Positions 1 through 9,749 of a DNA stretch of 64,000 nt are shown here, piece after piece. This stretch comes from Elymus sibiricus (Eukaryota > Streptophyta > Magnoliopsida > Poales > Poaceae): NCBI GenBank assembly GCA_039707655.1, contig CM077664.1:124594485-124658484 (forward strand), written 5' to 3'. Below the pieces are notes generated by a model that searched no databases, was not told where the DNA came from, and worked only from the letters and a program-made list of their open reading frames with translations. The first letter of the stretch is position 1. Every line of letters begins with the position of its first letter. Made by a program: the position numbers and the translations under genes.

Positions 1-265
1 CAGCTACAGACCGGCTCCCGGCTGTCCGGCTGGCGGGGAGGAAGACGAGAGGGGAGGGGAACGGGAAAAACGGCCTAAGGAAATAAGCAAGGGCGAGCCG
101 CCCGATGGCAAAGACAAGCATAAATGGAAACATACATGCATATATACATAGCAAAAGGCCCATGGCCAGGAGTTCATTACATAAACATACACCTCCAGTG
201 GGTGGACTTGCCGACTAACAAAAGATTCAAGTTCAAAAACAAAAAGAACATGAAAAGTAAAGGTC

Positions 266-3200
266 CTACGCGGCGGCCGCGGCGGCGGCACTCTGTGCTG
301 GATCCTCCGTGGCGGCGGTGTTTTCCAGCTCGGCGGCGGCGTCATCCGCCTCGGCTTCCGTCTCAGCTGAGCTGCCCTCCAGGTCCTCGAGCGCCAGGCG
401 AAGTCATCGGCTGGAAGCTCCGTGCCGTCTGGCGCCCGCTCCGGCACGAACTCCTTGTGGGGGGTGAACGACGCGATGTCGCTGGCCCGCACGGTGATCG
501 GCGTCGCTCGCTCCACCAAGTCCGCCTCCGCCCCAGACCTCCGCGCGCGCAGCTGGTCCAAGCGGATGCTCAGATACCAGGACAACACGAAGCTGAGCGC
601 CATCTCCGCGCCGGCCCGGGCCGCGGAGGCCCTCCACGCGCCAAGTCGCGCCGCGCCGGCTTCCAGCCAACGCGCCAGCCGGCTGACGGTGGTCGGCACC
701 ACCGCAGCCGGCCAGAGAGCACCCACCATCGACAAGCCGGCTTCGAAAAGCCGGTTCATGTCGCGCTCCACCGCCTCCAGGCGGGCCTTGGCAGCAACGG
801 TGATCTCCGCCACCGTCCAGGCGGCGTACTCCTCGACGTCGGCTCCCGCCACCCTCTACTCCAGCCGATGGGCGTTCACGGCCTCCTCGGCCGGCACTTG
901 GGTCTCAGGGAAGACCCCTGGTGAAGAAAGGGAGAAGATCGGTCAAAATGCCAAAGGACCGGTACCAGAAAGAAAGACAGAAACGAGCAAAACACTTACG
1001 TGTGAGGAGCTCGTCGATGTACAGCGCCTCCTGCAGCATCTCCCGCTCCCTCGTCACCCACGCGCTGGCGCTGCCTCGCGGTCCGCCTTGAGCTGGTGGC
1101 CTTCTTCGCCTGCTCGTCCCTTTGCTCCACCGCCTGGCGGTGCTCCTCCGTGAGCCGGTCCAGTTCGGCCTTGTGGGCAGCTGCCGCCTCGTCCCTCTCC
1201 CGGACCGACCGGGCCGCCTCCTCCTACAGTCGGTCGTGCTCCGCGGCCGCTTGGTCACGGAGCCGGCCGGCCTCGGCCAGCTGGCGCCAGAGCTCTTGCA
1301 TCTCGGCCGGGTCAACGGCAGGGGCTGTGCGGCCGGATCAGGGTCCCGGTCAGAAGCCCGACAAGAAGCCAAAAAGAAGACAAGAATGAAAGCAATAAGA
1401 TTCGACTCGGCTGCTGCACAGCCAACCCGAATCTCGGGGGCTACACCCAGTGGGTGCGCTGGCGCGCCCCCACTGGAAAACCACAAGAAACACGAAGGCG
1501 TACCTTTAGCCTGGCGGAGCTCCTCCTCCTTGGCCGCCAGCTAGGTCTTCACCGAGCGGAACCGGCCCAGGAGGCTATTGTACGCCGCCACCCGCATGTC
1601 GTAGATGGACTGCAAGGAAGAGAATTAGCACAAGATGCTTGAGAAGGCCCGATCCACCTGCTGCGCAGCTGGCCCGGGCCTCGGGGGCTACACCCAGTGG
1701 GTGCGCTGACGCACCCCCACCGGAGAGCGGCCAAGCCGGTCAGAAAGAAAAAGAAGAATGTAATCGTGAAAAAGCATGAAGAATGATCAGACTCACCGCG
1801 ACGGTCCGCTCCAGCTGTAGCAGCCGGGTGTTCTCCGCCTAGGCAAAGACTTGCCACTGGCCACGATGGTCGGCGAACTGCAGCTGCAGAGCGTCCATCG
1901 CCTCGTCCAGCTCGCTCCGGGGGGTGCTACTCGTCGCCTCGCTGGTGCTCGCCGCCCAGTTCCGCTGCGGCCGGACCGAGGACCCGGCACTAGTCCCGCT
2001 GCCCGCTGGCCTCAGCTCAAGACTGCGCCCCACGGCTTGCAGCTCCACGGTCACCATGGTGCCAGAGCCCTCCGGAGTAGCCTCCGCGCTGGGGGCGGCG
2101 CTCCCCCTCCTCCTGGCGAGGTCTCCGGCCCGCGGCCTCCTCCATCTCCACGTTCGACTTCGCCGGCCGGGTCGACGGCCGACGGCGCCTCCGGATCGGC
2201 TGTCTGGTTGGCCGCCGGCTTGTGGCTGTCCGTCTCGCCGTGGCCGGCTGCCTCGGCGGCAGCGCGGGCATCCACCTCTGCCCGGCGGGCCAGATCGTGC
2301 ACCAGCTTGGAGCGGTGCTCCGCAACCGGCGACGGTGGTGGAGAAGGCGTCGGCCAGGCCGGCCACTCGGGCTCCTCGACGGCCCTCCCCCGCCTCGCCA
2401 TGGCTTCGACCACGACGTTGGTCCACGCCTGGGCCGACGGCTCGGCCATCTCCCTCTCGGCCTCCACCCGCGCCCTCCACGCGTCCCTCTCGGCCTCCTC
2501 CAGCACGGTGCCAGATTGGCGGGCCGCGAGCACCTCCTCGGTGGTTTCGGCCACCTCGTGCTCGTCCGCGCCGCGCTAGTCCCTCCGCCGGTCAGTTTGC
2601 TCCGTGGCCGTCGCCGCTGCGGCTGCCTCCACCAGCTCGAGCGCGTTCCTGGTCGGTGCGCGAAGGGGTTAAGGAAGGAGAAAGACAACACAGCAATGAA
2701 AAGGACAGAGACAAAGCATAAAAGAAACTTACCCGATAGCCGTGGGAACGGCGCGCTTCGGGCCCGCTGACGGGGGCAGCCGGCACTTCTTCTTCACCGT
2801 CTTCCTCGCGCCATCCGGTTGCGCTCCGGCCGGGCATTTCGCCGCCGGGCGCGCCTCAATCAGCTGCTTCCCATGCGGCCGCCCTGTGGCCGCTTGCCCC
2901 TCAGATGAGGAGGCCTCGACCACCTTTCGCAGCCGCCTCCTGGGCGCGACGGAGGCATCCGCCTCTGTGGACGGTTGCCCTGCACCACGCGGCTCGTTCA
3001 AATCATCTGCGTTGTCATCGGCCCACTCGTGCAAAGGATTCGAGGTCAGGCACTCACCGGCGTGGCTGGATCCGTTTGCTCCGGCGTTCTCGTGGCGGTC
3101 GCCATCTCCGTTGCCCGCGCCCTCCTCCTCCTCGTCCGAACCATCCCGATCTGGCTGCAGGACCGGCGGGTTCGGCCCATCGGGGGGCTGCTGGCTGGCG

Positions 3201-4159
3201 AAACACTGCGGCCGACCCGGCGCGTCAGGTCACAAGAAGAGAGAGCAGGTGGCAAAGTACAGGGACCAGGGACTCACCGCAGGCGTGGGAGCCGGCCGGC
3301 TGTAGGGCTCCTACCCGAAGCTCCACTCCTCCGTGTTTAGCCCAGCGCTAGAGATGCCATTGACACGGCCGACGACATCGGCCCGCGTGAAGTCCCGCGT
3401 CGACATCCGGCAGGGGTCGCGCCGGCCGCTCATATCGCATATCCGATGCGGGCGGCGCTGCAGCGGCAGCACCCGGCGGGTGATGAAGGCGGCGATGAGG
3501 TCGGAGGGAACGAGCCCCTCGTTGTCGGTGAGCTCCTTCTGTCAGACGCAGATGTTCAGAATTTCCCCAGACGGCTGCCTGGGGTTGCGGCCCCAATTCT
3601 GCTTCTCCAACGGCGGCACGTTGTTGAAGGCGGGTAGATTGACGTGGCCCTCCTCTGGCTTGACATTCCTCACGTAGAAGAACGACCTCTGCCACTTCTT
3701 GGCCGAGTCCTCGAGGGGCACCTTGGGGTAGCTTCCACCCGGCCTTCCGTAAACCACCGCCGCTCCGCAGGTGGACATGGCGCCGGACGCTGCCCCCTGC
3801 TGCTTGAGGTAGAAGAATCAACACCAAAGGTTGATGTAGGGGAGGAGACCGAGGTAACCCTCGCAGAAAGCCACGAAGGCCGAGAGCTGCATGGTGGAAT
3901 TGGCTCCGAGGCGGTGCAGCTGCAGCTCGAAGAAATCCAGAAACTGGTGGAAGAACTCACTTGCGGGGAGTCCAAATCCGCGGACGAAGTGGGTGTAGAA
4001 GACGACGGATTCGCTGTCCTGCGGCGCCGGGACGCGCTCTCTGCCAGGCGCGCGCGCCACCACCGCATCTGCCGCTGGCAGCCTCCGCGTGCGGTGGAGG
4101 TACGCTATGTCCTCCTCCGTCACGTCCGAGCCCTCCCATGAACCCTTTGACCAAGCCAT
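266..4159 (-). pseudogene. antisense extra gene (aORF) of Gypsy-1, gypsy-type transposon domain
   Basis: The gene runs against its host element. An ATG at 4159 opens exon 1. Its first ~115 codons look like the plant 'putative gypsy type transposon' domain (Pfam PF04195 by recollection), with FVRGFGLP and FHQFLDFFELQLHRLG. The frame continues past an in-frame TGA at 3815-3817 into a W-QRSFFYVRNVKPEEGH block and meets another TGA at 3539-3541. Splice donors read on the minus strand at about 3277, 3057, 2732, 1796 and 999 (GTGAGT or GTAAGT), so the gene has six or more exons. The later exons encode an Ala/Glu/Arg-rich, coiled-coil-like chain ending in a run of alanines before a TAG at 266-268. 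A one-base frameshift near 391-402 separates this tail from the preceding frame. Its function is unknown; relatives sit in the same place in Gypsy-2 and Gypsy-3. Confidence 0.65.
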
Positions 4160-4820
4160 CGCGCAAGCGTGGGAGTGGTGGCGGAGCTGCTAGGGGTGAC
4201 GAAGGCCGCTCCTCGTAGGTCGCTAGCATGGCACTGCGGCAGTTCGGGCGAGCGCTGCTACGGCGGCGTGCGGCGTGGGCGTGCACGAGAAAGAAGAAGC
4301 AGAGGAGAGGGAAAAGCAAGAGGCGAGGGCGAGAGTGCGAATGCCTCGGCCTCTCCCCCACCCTTCCCATTTAAACCCACGGCGAGCGTGGGGGAGTGGG
4401 ATCGTTTGCACCCACGTTCCCCACTCCCCCGCAATGCGCGGGCGCATTACGCGCGTGCAATAACTACGTCGAGTACTCCAACCGACGCGAGCGGCCGCAG
4501 TAAATCCCGCGCGTGGGCCGAGGCCGCGGCCTGGTGGGTCCCCAGCTCGCTGCAACGTCCCGTCGCACGCGTGGCCTGGCAGGCCTCGTCCGCCGTTGGG
4601 CTACATGTGGCGGGCCTTGTCAGGCGGCTGGCGTGACCCCCCACACCGGCTGGGCTTTGACCAGTCAGGCCGCTCGATTTCCACCTCGGCCGGGTGTCAC
4701 GATCCGGCACCCGGCACCCGGCACACGCAGCATCAAGCCGACGCTCCTTCATCAACAACCGCCTTCCTTCAGGGAGGATAAGCTGCAAAGGCCCCCCTGC
4801 TCGGAGCCAGCGAGCCTTTA

Positions 4821-4836
4821 CAGCTTCGGGGACTAT
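4821..4836 (+). other. polypurine tract of Gypsy-1
   Basis: A G-rich stretch, cagcttcggggactat, lies directly before the TGTC that opens the LTR. This is the expected position of the plus-strand primer and fixes the element's orientation as left to right. Confidence 0.55.
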
Positions 4837-5638
4837 TGTCAGGGGGATAACCCCCGGGTAGGCAACAGAGCCTGGAGCCCTTTTCAAAACTTCGAGGTAG
4901 CTCATGCCCCTCAAGTCCAGCTGGCCGTCCGGCCGGCTTCCCAACGTTGGCTGGCTAGGCTCGGCCCCGTGCCGAGTCCGGATGGCCTCATGGCCAGCTG
5001 CCGACGGGTCAGCGGCCGTCCCATCCTTCCGTATGACAAGACGGCTCTCCATGACGGGAGAGCGTGGCTACAGCGCCGCAAACCCCGGGAGAGCGTGGCT
5101 ACAGTGCTGCCAACCCCGCTGACCCGGGCGACCGACGTCAGCGCGGTGAGCCACTGTAGCCCCACGACGCCAACCACTCTGTGACGCACGAGGTTACGGG
5201 CCACAGTGCCGGGCAGCCGGCAGGCCCCACTGCCGGCTCCAGACGTCGACATCCGGGTCCCGCCCGCGTGTAGATTTACCCATGTAACCCCGGGGGTCGG
5301 GCTATAAGACCCCCCAGGAGGCCTCCATGCACGGGGCGATCATCATCTCCTTCTAGCTCCATTCACGACACACACTCACAGGAGACGTAGAACGGAGACC
5401 TAGCCCCTTCTTCCTCCTCCGCCCAAACAGCTCCAGGAGCAACCTTGTAGCCTTCGTGCTCTTCATACTATATTCGGCAGGACTAGGGGTGTTACCTCTC
5501 CAGAGGGCCCCGAACCTGGGTACGCCTTGTGTCTCGCGCACGCGTGTGCCAACCTCGCCTCCAGAGCCCACCGGCATCCTCACGTAGCCCCCCACTTTTT
5601 AGCCATCTCATGGCATCTGTCGTGATTTCAGCACGACA
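4837..5638 (+). repeat. 3' LTR of Gypsy-1
   Basis: The LTR begins TGTCAGGGGGATAACCCCC and ends CAGCACGACA, giving TGTC/GACA inverted ends and a length of 802 bp. A TATA-like CTATAAGAC lies at 5302-5310, about 335 bp before the 3' end. The last 21 bp form an imperfect inverted repeat (TGTCGTG and CACGACA arms). The direct repeat GGGAGAGCGTGGCTACAG occurs near 5056 and 5089. The partner 5' LTR is outside the window, so target duplication and LTR divergence cannot be checked. Confidence 0.7.
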
Positions 5639-5735
5639 TCCCTCTCCTCATCACCAAAAAAATAGGTCTTTCCTGTTAAGTCATTCATTGCGTCTGCCAT
5701 GGCCGGTAGGAGGAGTTCTGGGTCGACAAGCATAT

Positions 5736-6572
5736 AACCAGGGAGCAAAGACCAAGGCCGCGGAAGCACTAGAGAGGTCCCGCCGCAACGTGGCAGCCAC
5801 AGCAGAGATGTCCTGCCGCGTCGAGGAGCCCTCGAATGAGCTCTCACGGGTAGGCGAGGGCTCTCACAAGTGCACTCGCCGCGTCGGCGAACTCGACGAG
5901 CTGGCAGGGCTGAAGTCCTTAGCCAGCGACGATGACATTCTCGCATGCCTAATTAACTAGCAGGAGCTGGTCGCCGGCTTAGTGAAGCTGCTCGAGATTA
6001 GCGATGCCTCGGTTGATAAGGCGACCAGCCTTGTCATGGAACTCATGGGTGACAATACAAAGCTCCACAAGGAGCTCGACAAGCAGAAGGGGGAGGCCGC
6101 TGGCTGGAAGAAGCAGCATGAGAAGAGCAGTGCCTCGCGGATGACGCTGACAGCCGTCGTCCATGAACTTAGGGATGACTTGAAGAAGCTCCGCATCAAG
6201 CGTGAGCTACGGGTGGAGGAATCCGTGGCTGCTGTCAAGCAAATTTATGAGGATGTGAAGAAGGAGCTGGAGGAACTCCTTGCCCAGCGATCCATCGAGA
6301 AGTACAGAGCTGCAACCCAGATGGTTGTCTGCGACTTCCTTCTTCTCTTGACCCTGTGTCTTTCGGGCGTTGCCGCATGTGGCATTTTAAATTATCCAGA
6401 ATATGTAAGACAATTATTATCCATTGCCATTGTAAATTTGTCGTCATATTATTTCATTTGTAACCTCATAGGTAGAAGTATACGAGTCAAAAACAGGCTA
6501 AAAGTCACGTTCTCAACGAGGCACGAACAAAACAATGCTAGCGTTGAGCGGGGCCATGGGATCACAAGCTAA
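5736..6572 (+). pseudogene. broken coiled-coil protein gene with a C-terminal hydrophobic segment
   Basis: One frame runs from just after the Gypsy-1 LTR to a TAA at 6570-6572, with a single in-frame TAG at 5958-5960. The product is rich in Lys, Glu, Asp and Leu with heptad-like spacing (for example KLHKELDKQKGEAAGWKKQ and DDLKKLRIKREL), so a coiled coil is likely over most of the chain. A hydrophobic run, CDFLLLLTLCLSGVAACGIL, at 6331-6390 could be a membrane anchor. No credible start codon survives; the 5' end has been lost at or near the LTR boundary. I do not recognise the family. The codon bias (GC-rich third positions) looks genic and unlike the retroelements, so a host gene fragment is plausible. 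The AT-rich stretch after 6390 may be non-coding. Confidence 0.5.
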
Positions 6573-6621
6573 CACCCTCCGTCCAGGTGCATTAACCACA
6601 TGTTAAACAGCAGCTTGGCCA

Positions 6622-6773
6622 CCATTAATGGAGAAGTTGGGAGCGAGGCGGCGGGTGGAGGTCAAAGAGCTCGCTTCCCGGTGAGCCTGCTCGGCCGCCA
6701 TTAATGGAGAAGTTGGGAGCGAGGCGGCAGATGGAGGTCAAAGAGCTCGCTTCCCGGTGAGCCTGCACGGCAG
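6622..6773 (+). repeat. 76-bp tandem duplication
   Basis: Two copies of a 76-bp unit starting CCATTAATGGAGAAGTTGGG lie at 6622 and 6698 and differ at only a few positions. Each copy begins with the palindrome CCATTAATGG. Confidence 0.8.
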
Positions 6774-6866
6774 ACTGGTCGCACGCGTCCCGTCAAGCCT
6801 GTGCGGCGGACTGGTCGCACGCGTCCCGTTGAGCCTACGCGGCGGACTTCTCGCACTCATCCCGTC
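6769..6866 (+). repeat. 36-bp tandem repeat, about 2.7 copies
   Basis: Units starting GGCAGACTGGTCGCACGCGT at 6769, 6805 and 6841 are in tandem. The unit is a multiple of three and one frame stays open across it (12-residue repeats of the type GGLVARVPLSLR), but there is no other sign of coding. The following DNA, to about 7089, holds nothing I recognise. Confidence 0.7.
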
Positions 6867-7089
6867 TAATCAAATAGCTGCACGCACGCCACCTAGTATG
6901 GTCAAATTTTGGCAGAAAATAGAAAGAGGACCAATAAACCAGGACTGAGGTAGTACTTTCCAATAAAAAGAGGGGCGCGTGGCCGCACGTAAATGGTTAG
7001 TGGAACGCCTACGGTTCAAACAATACAACCATTTGCGATAGTAACGTGTCATCTATTTGTTCCAAAATGCCTACATTGGCTATTAATGT

Positions 7090-7531
7090 GTGCGCCTTGT
7101 CTCAAATTGGACAAAAAAATTACCATGGCATATATGTGCCATATAATGACACGATGCCAATTTTCATGAATTTCGGGTGAGTTTTGGATTTATGGGGATT
7201 TAAAAACCGAGATTCTCAATGTTTGAAGCCGAGCCAGGACGCCGAGATGTTTGTAATTCATTCTCATTTCTTGCATGGGACCTAAACATGCACTCAAGGA
7301 CACATGTATGGTTTTTGAAGCCATTTTGGTGCACTGGAGCATGTGCTTGTAATTCAAATTTGAATTATGGACATTAAATGCCTAGAAAACTCAATTAATG
7401 TATAAAAAGGCCAAACGAACCCTGAATAATTCCATATTTCAGCACGAATCTCCTGTTGGTCTATGTTGCCTATAGAAAAAATACAAGGCGAGAAGAGGCA
7501 GCGGCGATTGTCGTTTCGCCCACTTGATTTC
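7090..7531 (+). repeat. satellite unit A (truncated, ~503-bp family)
   Basis: This stretch aligns by eye with units B (13919-14421) and C (14422-14786): shared landmarks include the palindromic ATGGCATATATGTGCCAT, GGGGATTTAAAAACCGAG, a TTCAAATTTGAATTATG block and CGATTGTCGTTTCGCCCAC. It stops at 7531, where retroelement sequence begins, about 50 bp before the unit would end. Confidence 0.7.
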
Positions 7532-8002
7532 ACTAATGATTCTCTTAGCCAAGTTACACTTGAGCAAGAAAACATTCTATTGAAAGGAATTATAGAAAAA
7601 GGGGTCTACAAGAGCCTTGCTGGGAGTAAGCAATTTGAGGAAATTGTATGCAAGCAAGGAAGGCACCGGAAGAACCAAGGTGTTGGTTTTGAACGAAAGT
7701 TCAATGCCAATGGAGTTGAGTGGGAAGAAGATCAATACCCCAAGACGAAGTTTGTTCCTCAACAAGAGAAGTATGATCCTACTTCCTTCAAGGGAACACA
7801 AGCTCAAGAAGATCTTCCACCACAAGACCACAAGCTAAAAGGCAAGGACAAGCTTCAAGAAGAGATTGACTCATTTGAAGAAGCGCCTCAAGCCTTGGTC
7901 AAGTGGGTTCCCAAGACTTCATCAAGTTCTACTTCATCAAGTGCTACTACAACTCCAAGGATTCCCATCAAGTTGATGTGGGTCCAAAAGAAGAAGAACT
8001 AG
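7532..8002 (+). pseudogene. gag-like remnant of SIRE-like copy 1
   Basis: An open frame of about 155 codons ends at the TAG at 8000-8002. It enters from the left without a start because the element is truncated. The sequence has the Copia gag/linker style: FEEIVCKQGRHRKNQGVGFE, then EEAPQALVKWVPKTSSSSTS, a Ser/Thr run and a Lys-rich end. The KWVPK-type motif usually follows the zinc knuckle and precedes protease in SIRE-type polyproteins. In this copy the frame stops here and neither zinc knuckle nor protease is present. Confidence 0.55.
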
Positions 8003-8809
8003 AGAGTTCTTGAGGGTGACTCCGCCAACAAACTTCAATCATATTCATTTTGGCAAGAACTTGTTCAACCAACTTCCACATCTTGCACTAGTTCATGGAG
8101 TCACAAACCCTCTTGTTGGTAAGGCAAGGGACAAGGTATTCAATGCATTCATGGACATCATCATATGTGTATTTCACTCTATATCTATGGATATCCTTGT
8201 ATGTTCCTTGTGTGGGACTAATCCATGTAGGTATTGAAAGCACAAAACTCCAAAGGATTGCTCCCAACTCTTGATGGTCTACATCAACATTGAGCATCCA
8301 CATCTTCAACATCTACATGAAGTCATCATCGAAAAAACCCAAGGTTAGTTCATCCCTCTTTTGGGGGATATCACATCTAGGAGGAGCTTTGCTCTAAGAC
8401 TTGAGCTAAAGCAACTCTAATGGTGTGAACACATCAATGCTTTATGTAAAAGTGGCAACCCCACTTGTGCTTAAACGATGAGTATGACCTATGATCAAAT
8501 ATTCTCATTTGACTCCTAAGTCAATATACTCATATATAGATGACCTAGTCATCGCCATTGCTTGATAGATGCTAGTATTGGTTGTGCATGTTTGACACAT
8601 ATTTCATTTGCTATCTTATTGTGTGAGCATGTTGGTTTTCATGTTTTCTTCATTTGAGGACATCCATTTGTTGTTTTGATTGTCTTGGTTTTGCTGGCCA
8701 AGTGGATGTACAAGAATGCCTAAGTACCTTCTCTAGATATCTATGATTTCTTGTCTCAAATTCTATTCTTGCTACATCACAAAAATTGAACAAGTCATTT
8801 TCGTACCCT

Positions 8810-9061
8810 CCGGGTGAGGAGCACTCGGAGCCACCGATCTGAAAGGGCTGAACCTCCAAAACCTTCTACATGATTTCGGCCGAACCAATCCACTCATACT
8901 CGGTCCAACCGAAATCATTTAGATTGATCTAGGTTTCCATTTCAGTGTCACCGAGTTGAACCATTTCGGCGCCACCGATGTGCTAAACTACTTGCAGTTA
9001 CACATATCGGTGCCACCGAGTTGTCCAACTCGGAGCCACCAACAGCACACGGGTATATATA
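8810..9061 (+). promoter_or_regulatory. putative internal promoter of ORF2, copy 1
   Basis: Several CGGNGCCACCGA-type palindromes (8819, 8946, 8968, 9007, 9030) crowd into about 230 bp and end just before TATATATA at 9054-9061, followed by CTCCGCGGGCCC. The same palindromes precede the TATA box of this element's LTR (13113-13120). A transcript starting about 30 bp downstream would lead into ORF2 at 9750. A second palindrome cluster (9424-9625) lies in the presumed leader, and a TTCACAG acceptor-like site at 9728-9734 sits 16 bp before the ATG. Copy 2 conserves all of this. Confidence 0.45.
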
Positions 9062-9749
9062 CTCCGCGGGCCCGAACGATTGAAATTTCTCAAACCTCTT
9101 CGTTCCCGCACCCCGTTGCTGCCATTGCCTTGGTCTTCGGATCGTCGCCCCTGTCTCCTACGCGTCTTCGCCGCCGGAATCCGTCGCCGTCAACGGGAAT
9201 CCTCCCCGCCGTTGCCGCCATAGAGGATCTCCACCAAGTTAGGGTCAGATTCGACCCCCTCCATGTTCCTCTTCTGATTCAATGCACGGATGGATTGCCA
9301 TTATTCTTGCCACGAATTGAGACCTTCTTTTACACTGCAAATTCCATAGATTAGATTCGAGCAAAAAATTTAGGTTTAAGTTTCCGCCGAACGCATCTCG
9401 GACCGACCGATTAGAGATTTTCCGAGTCACCGATTTGGCCCCAAGCCATTATACTAGTACGTCTCGGTGCCACCGAGTTATACGAATCGGTGAGACCGAA
9501 AGTAAAGTCTCTGTGAAACCCTTGCATCTCGGAGACTCTGAACCACATCTTGGTCTGACCGAAATGGAGTGTAAAGTTTCTGTTGAGTGCTTCGGTATCA
9601 CCGAGATGATCAACTCGGTCCATCCAAAATGCCTTCTGTGAAAACTTGAAACTAAGATTTGAACTCAATTTTCATGAAAAACATCTGCTTTTTGTGATGA
9701 CTCATCTACTCTGCCCATACCCATCTATTCACAGGGTCAGCTTTGCAAG

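Larger units (their letters stand above)
1..5638 (+). mobile_element. Gypsy-1: 3' part of a Tat-lineage Ty3/gypsy LTR retrotransposon
   Basis: The element reads left to right and enters the window after its gag-pol, which is not visible. What remains is an antisense gene (about 266-4159, minus), a polypurine tract ending at 4836 and an 802-bp 3' LTR (4837-5638). The order pol, antisense extra ORF, polypurine tract, 3' LTR is known from Tat-lineage elements, and Gypsy-2 and Gypsy-3 in this window show it with gag-pol present. The interior is GC-rich compared with the AT-rich DNA that follows. Whether the element was autonomous cannot be judged because its left part is missing. Confidence 0.7.

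Noticed and set aside
124..924. Plus-strand frames in the Gypsy-1 interior
   Set aside because: They are GC-rich shadows of the minus-strand antisense gene, with no recognisable domain.
2742..3351. Plus-strand frames of 120-190 codons in the Gypsy-1 interior
   Set aside because: Opposite-strand shadows of exons with minus-strand splice signals at 2732, 3057 and 3277.
5608..5946. Minus-strand frame of 112 codons ending in a protein-like tail
   Set aside because: It overlaps the plus-strand coiled-coil frame, and crosses the LTR boundary at 5638; the plus frame is longer and has heptad structure.
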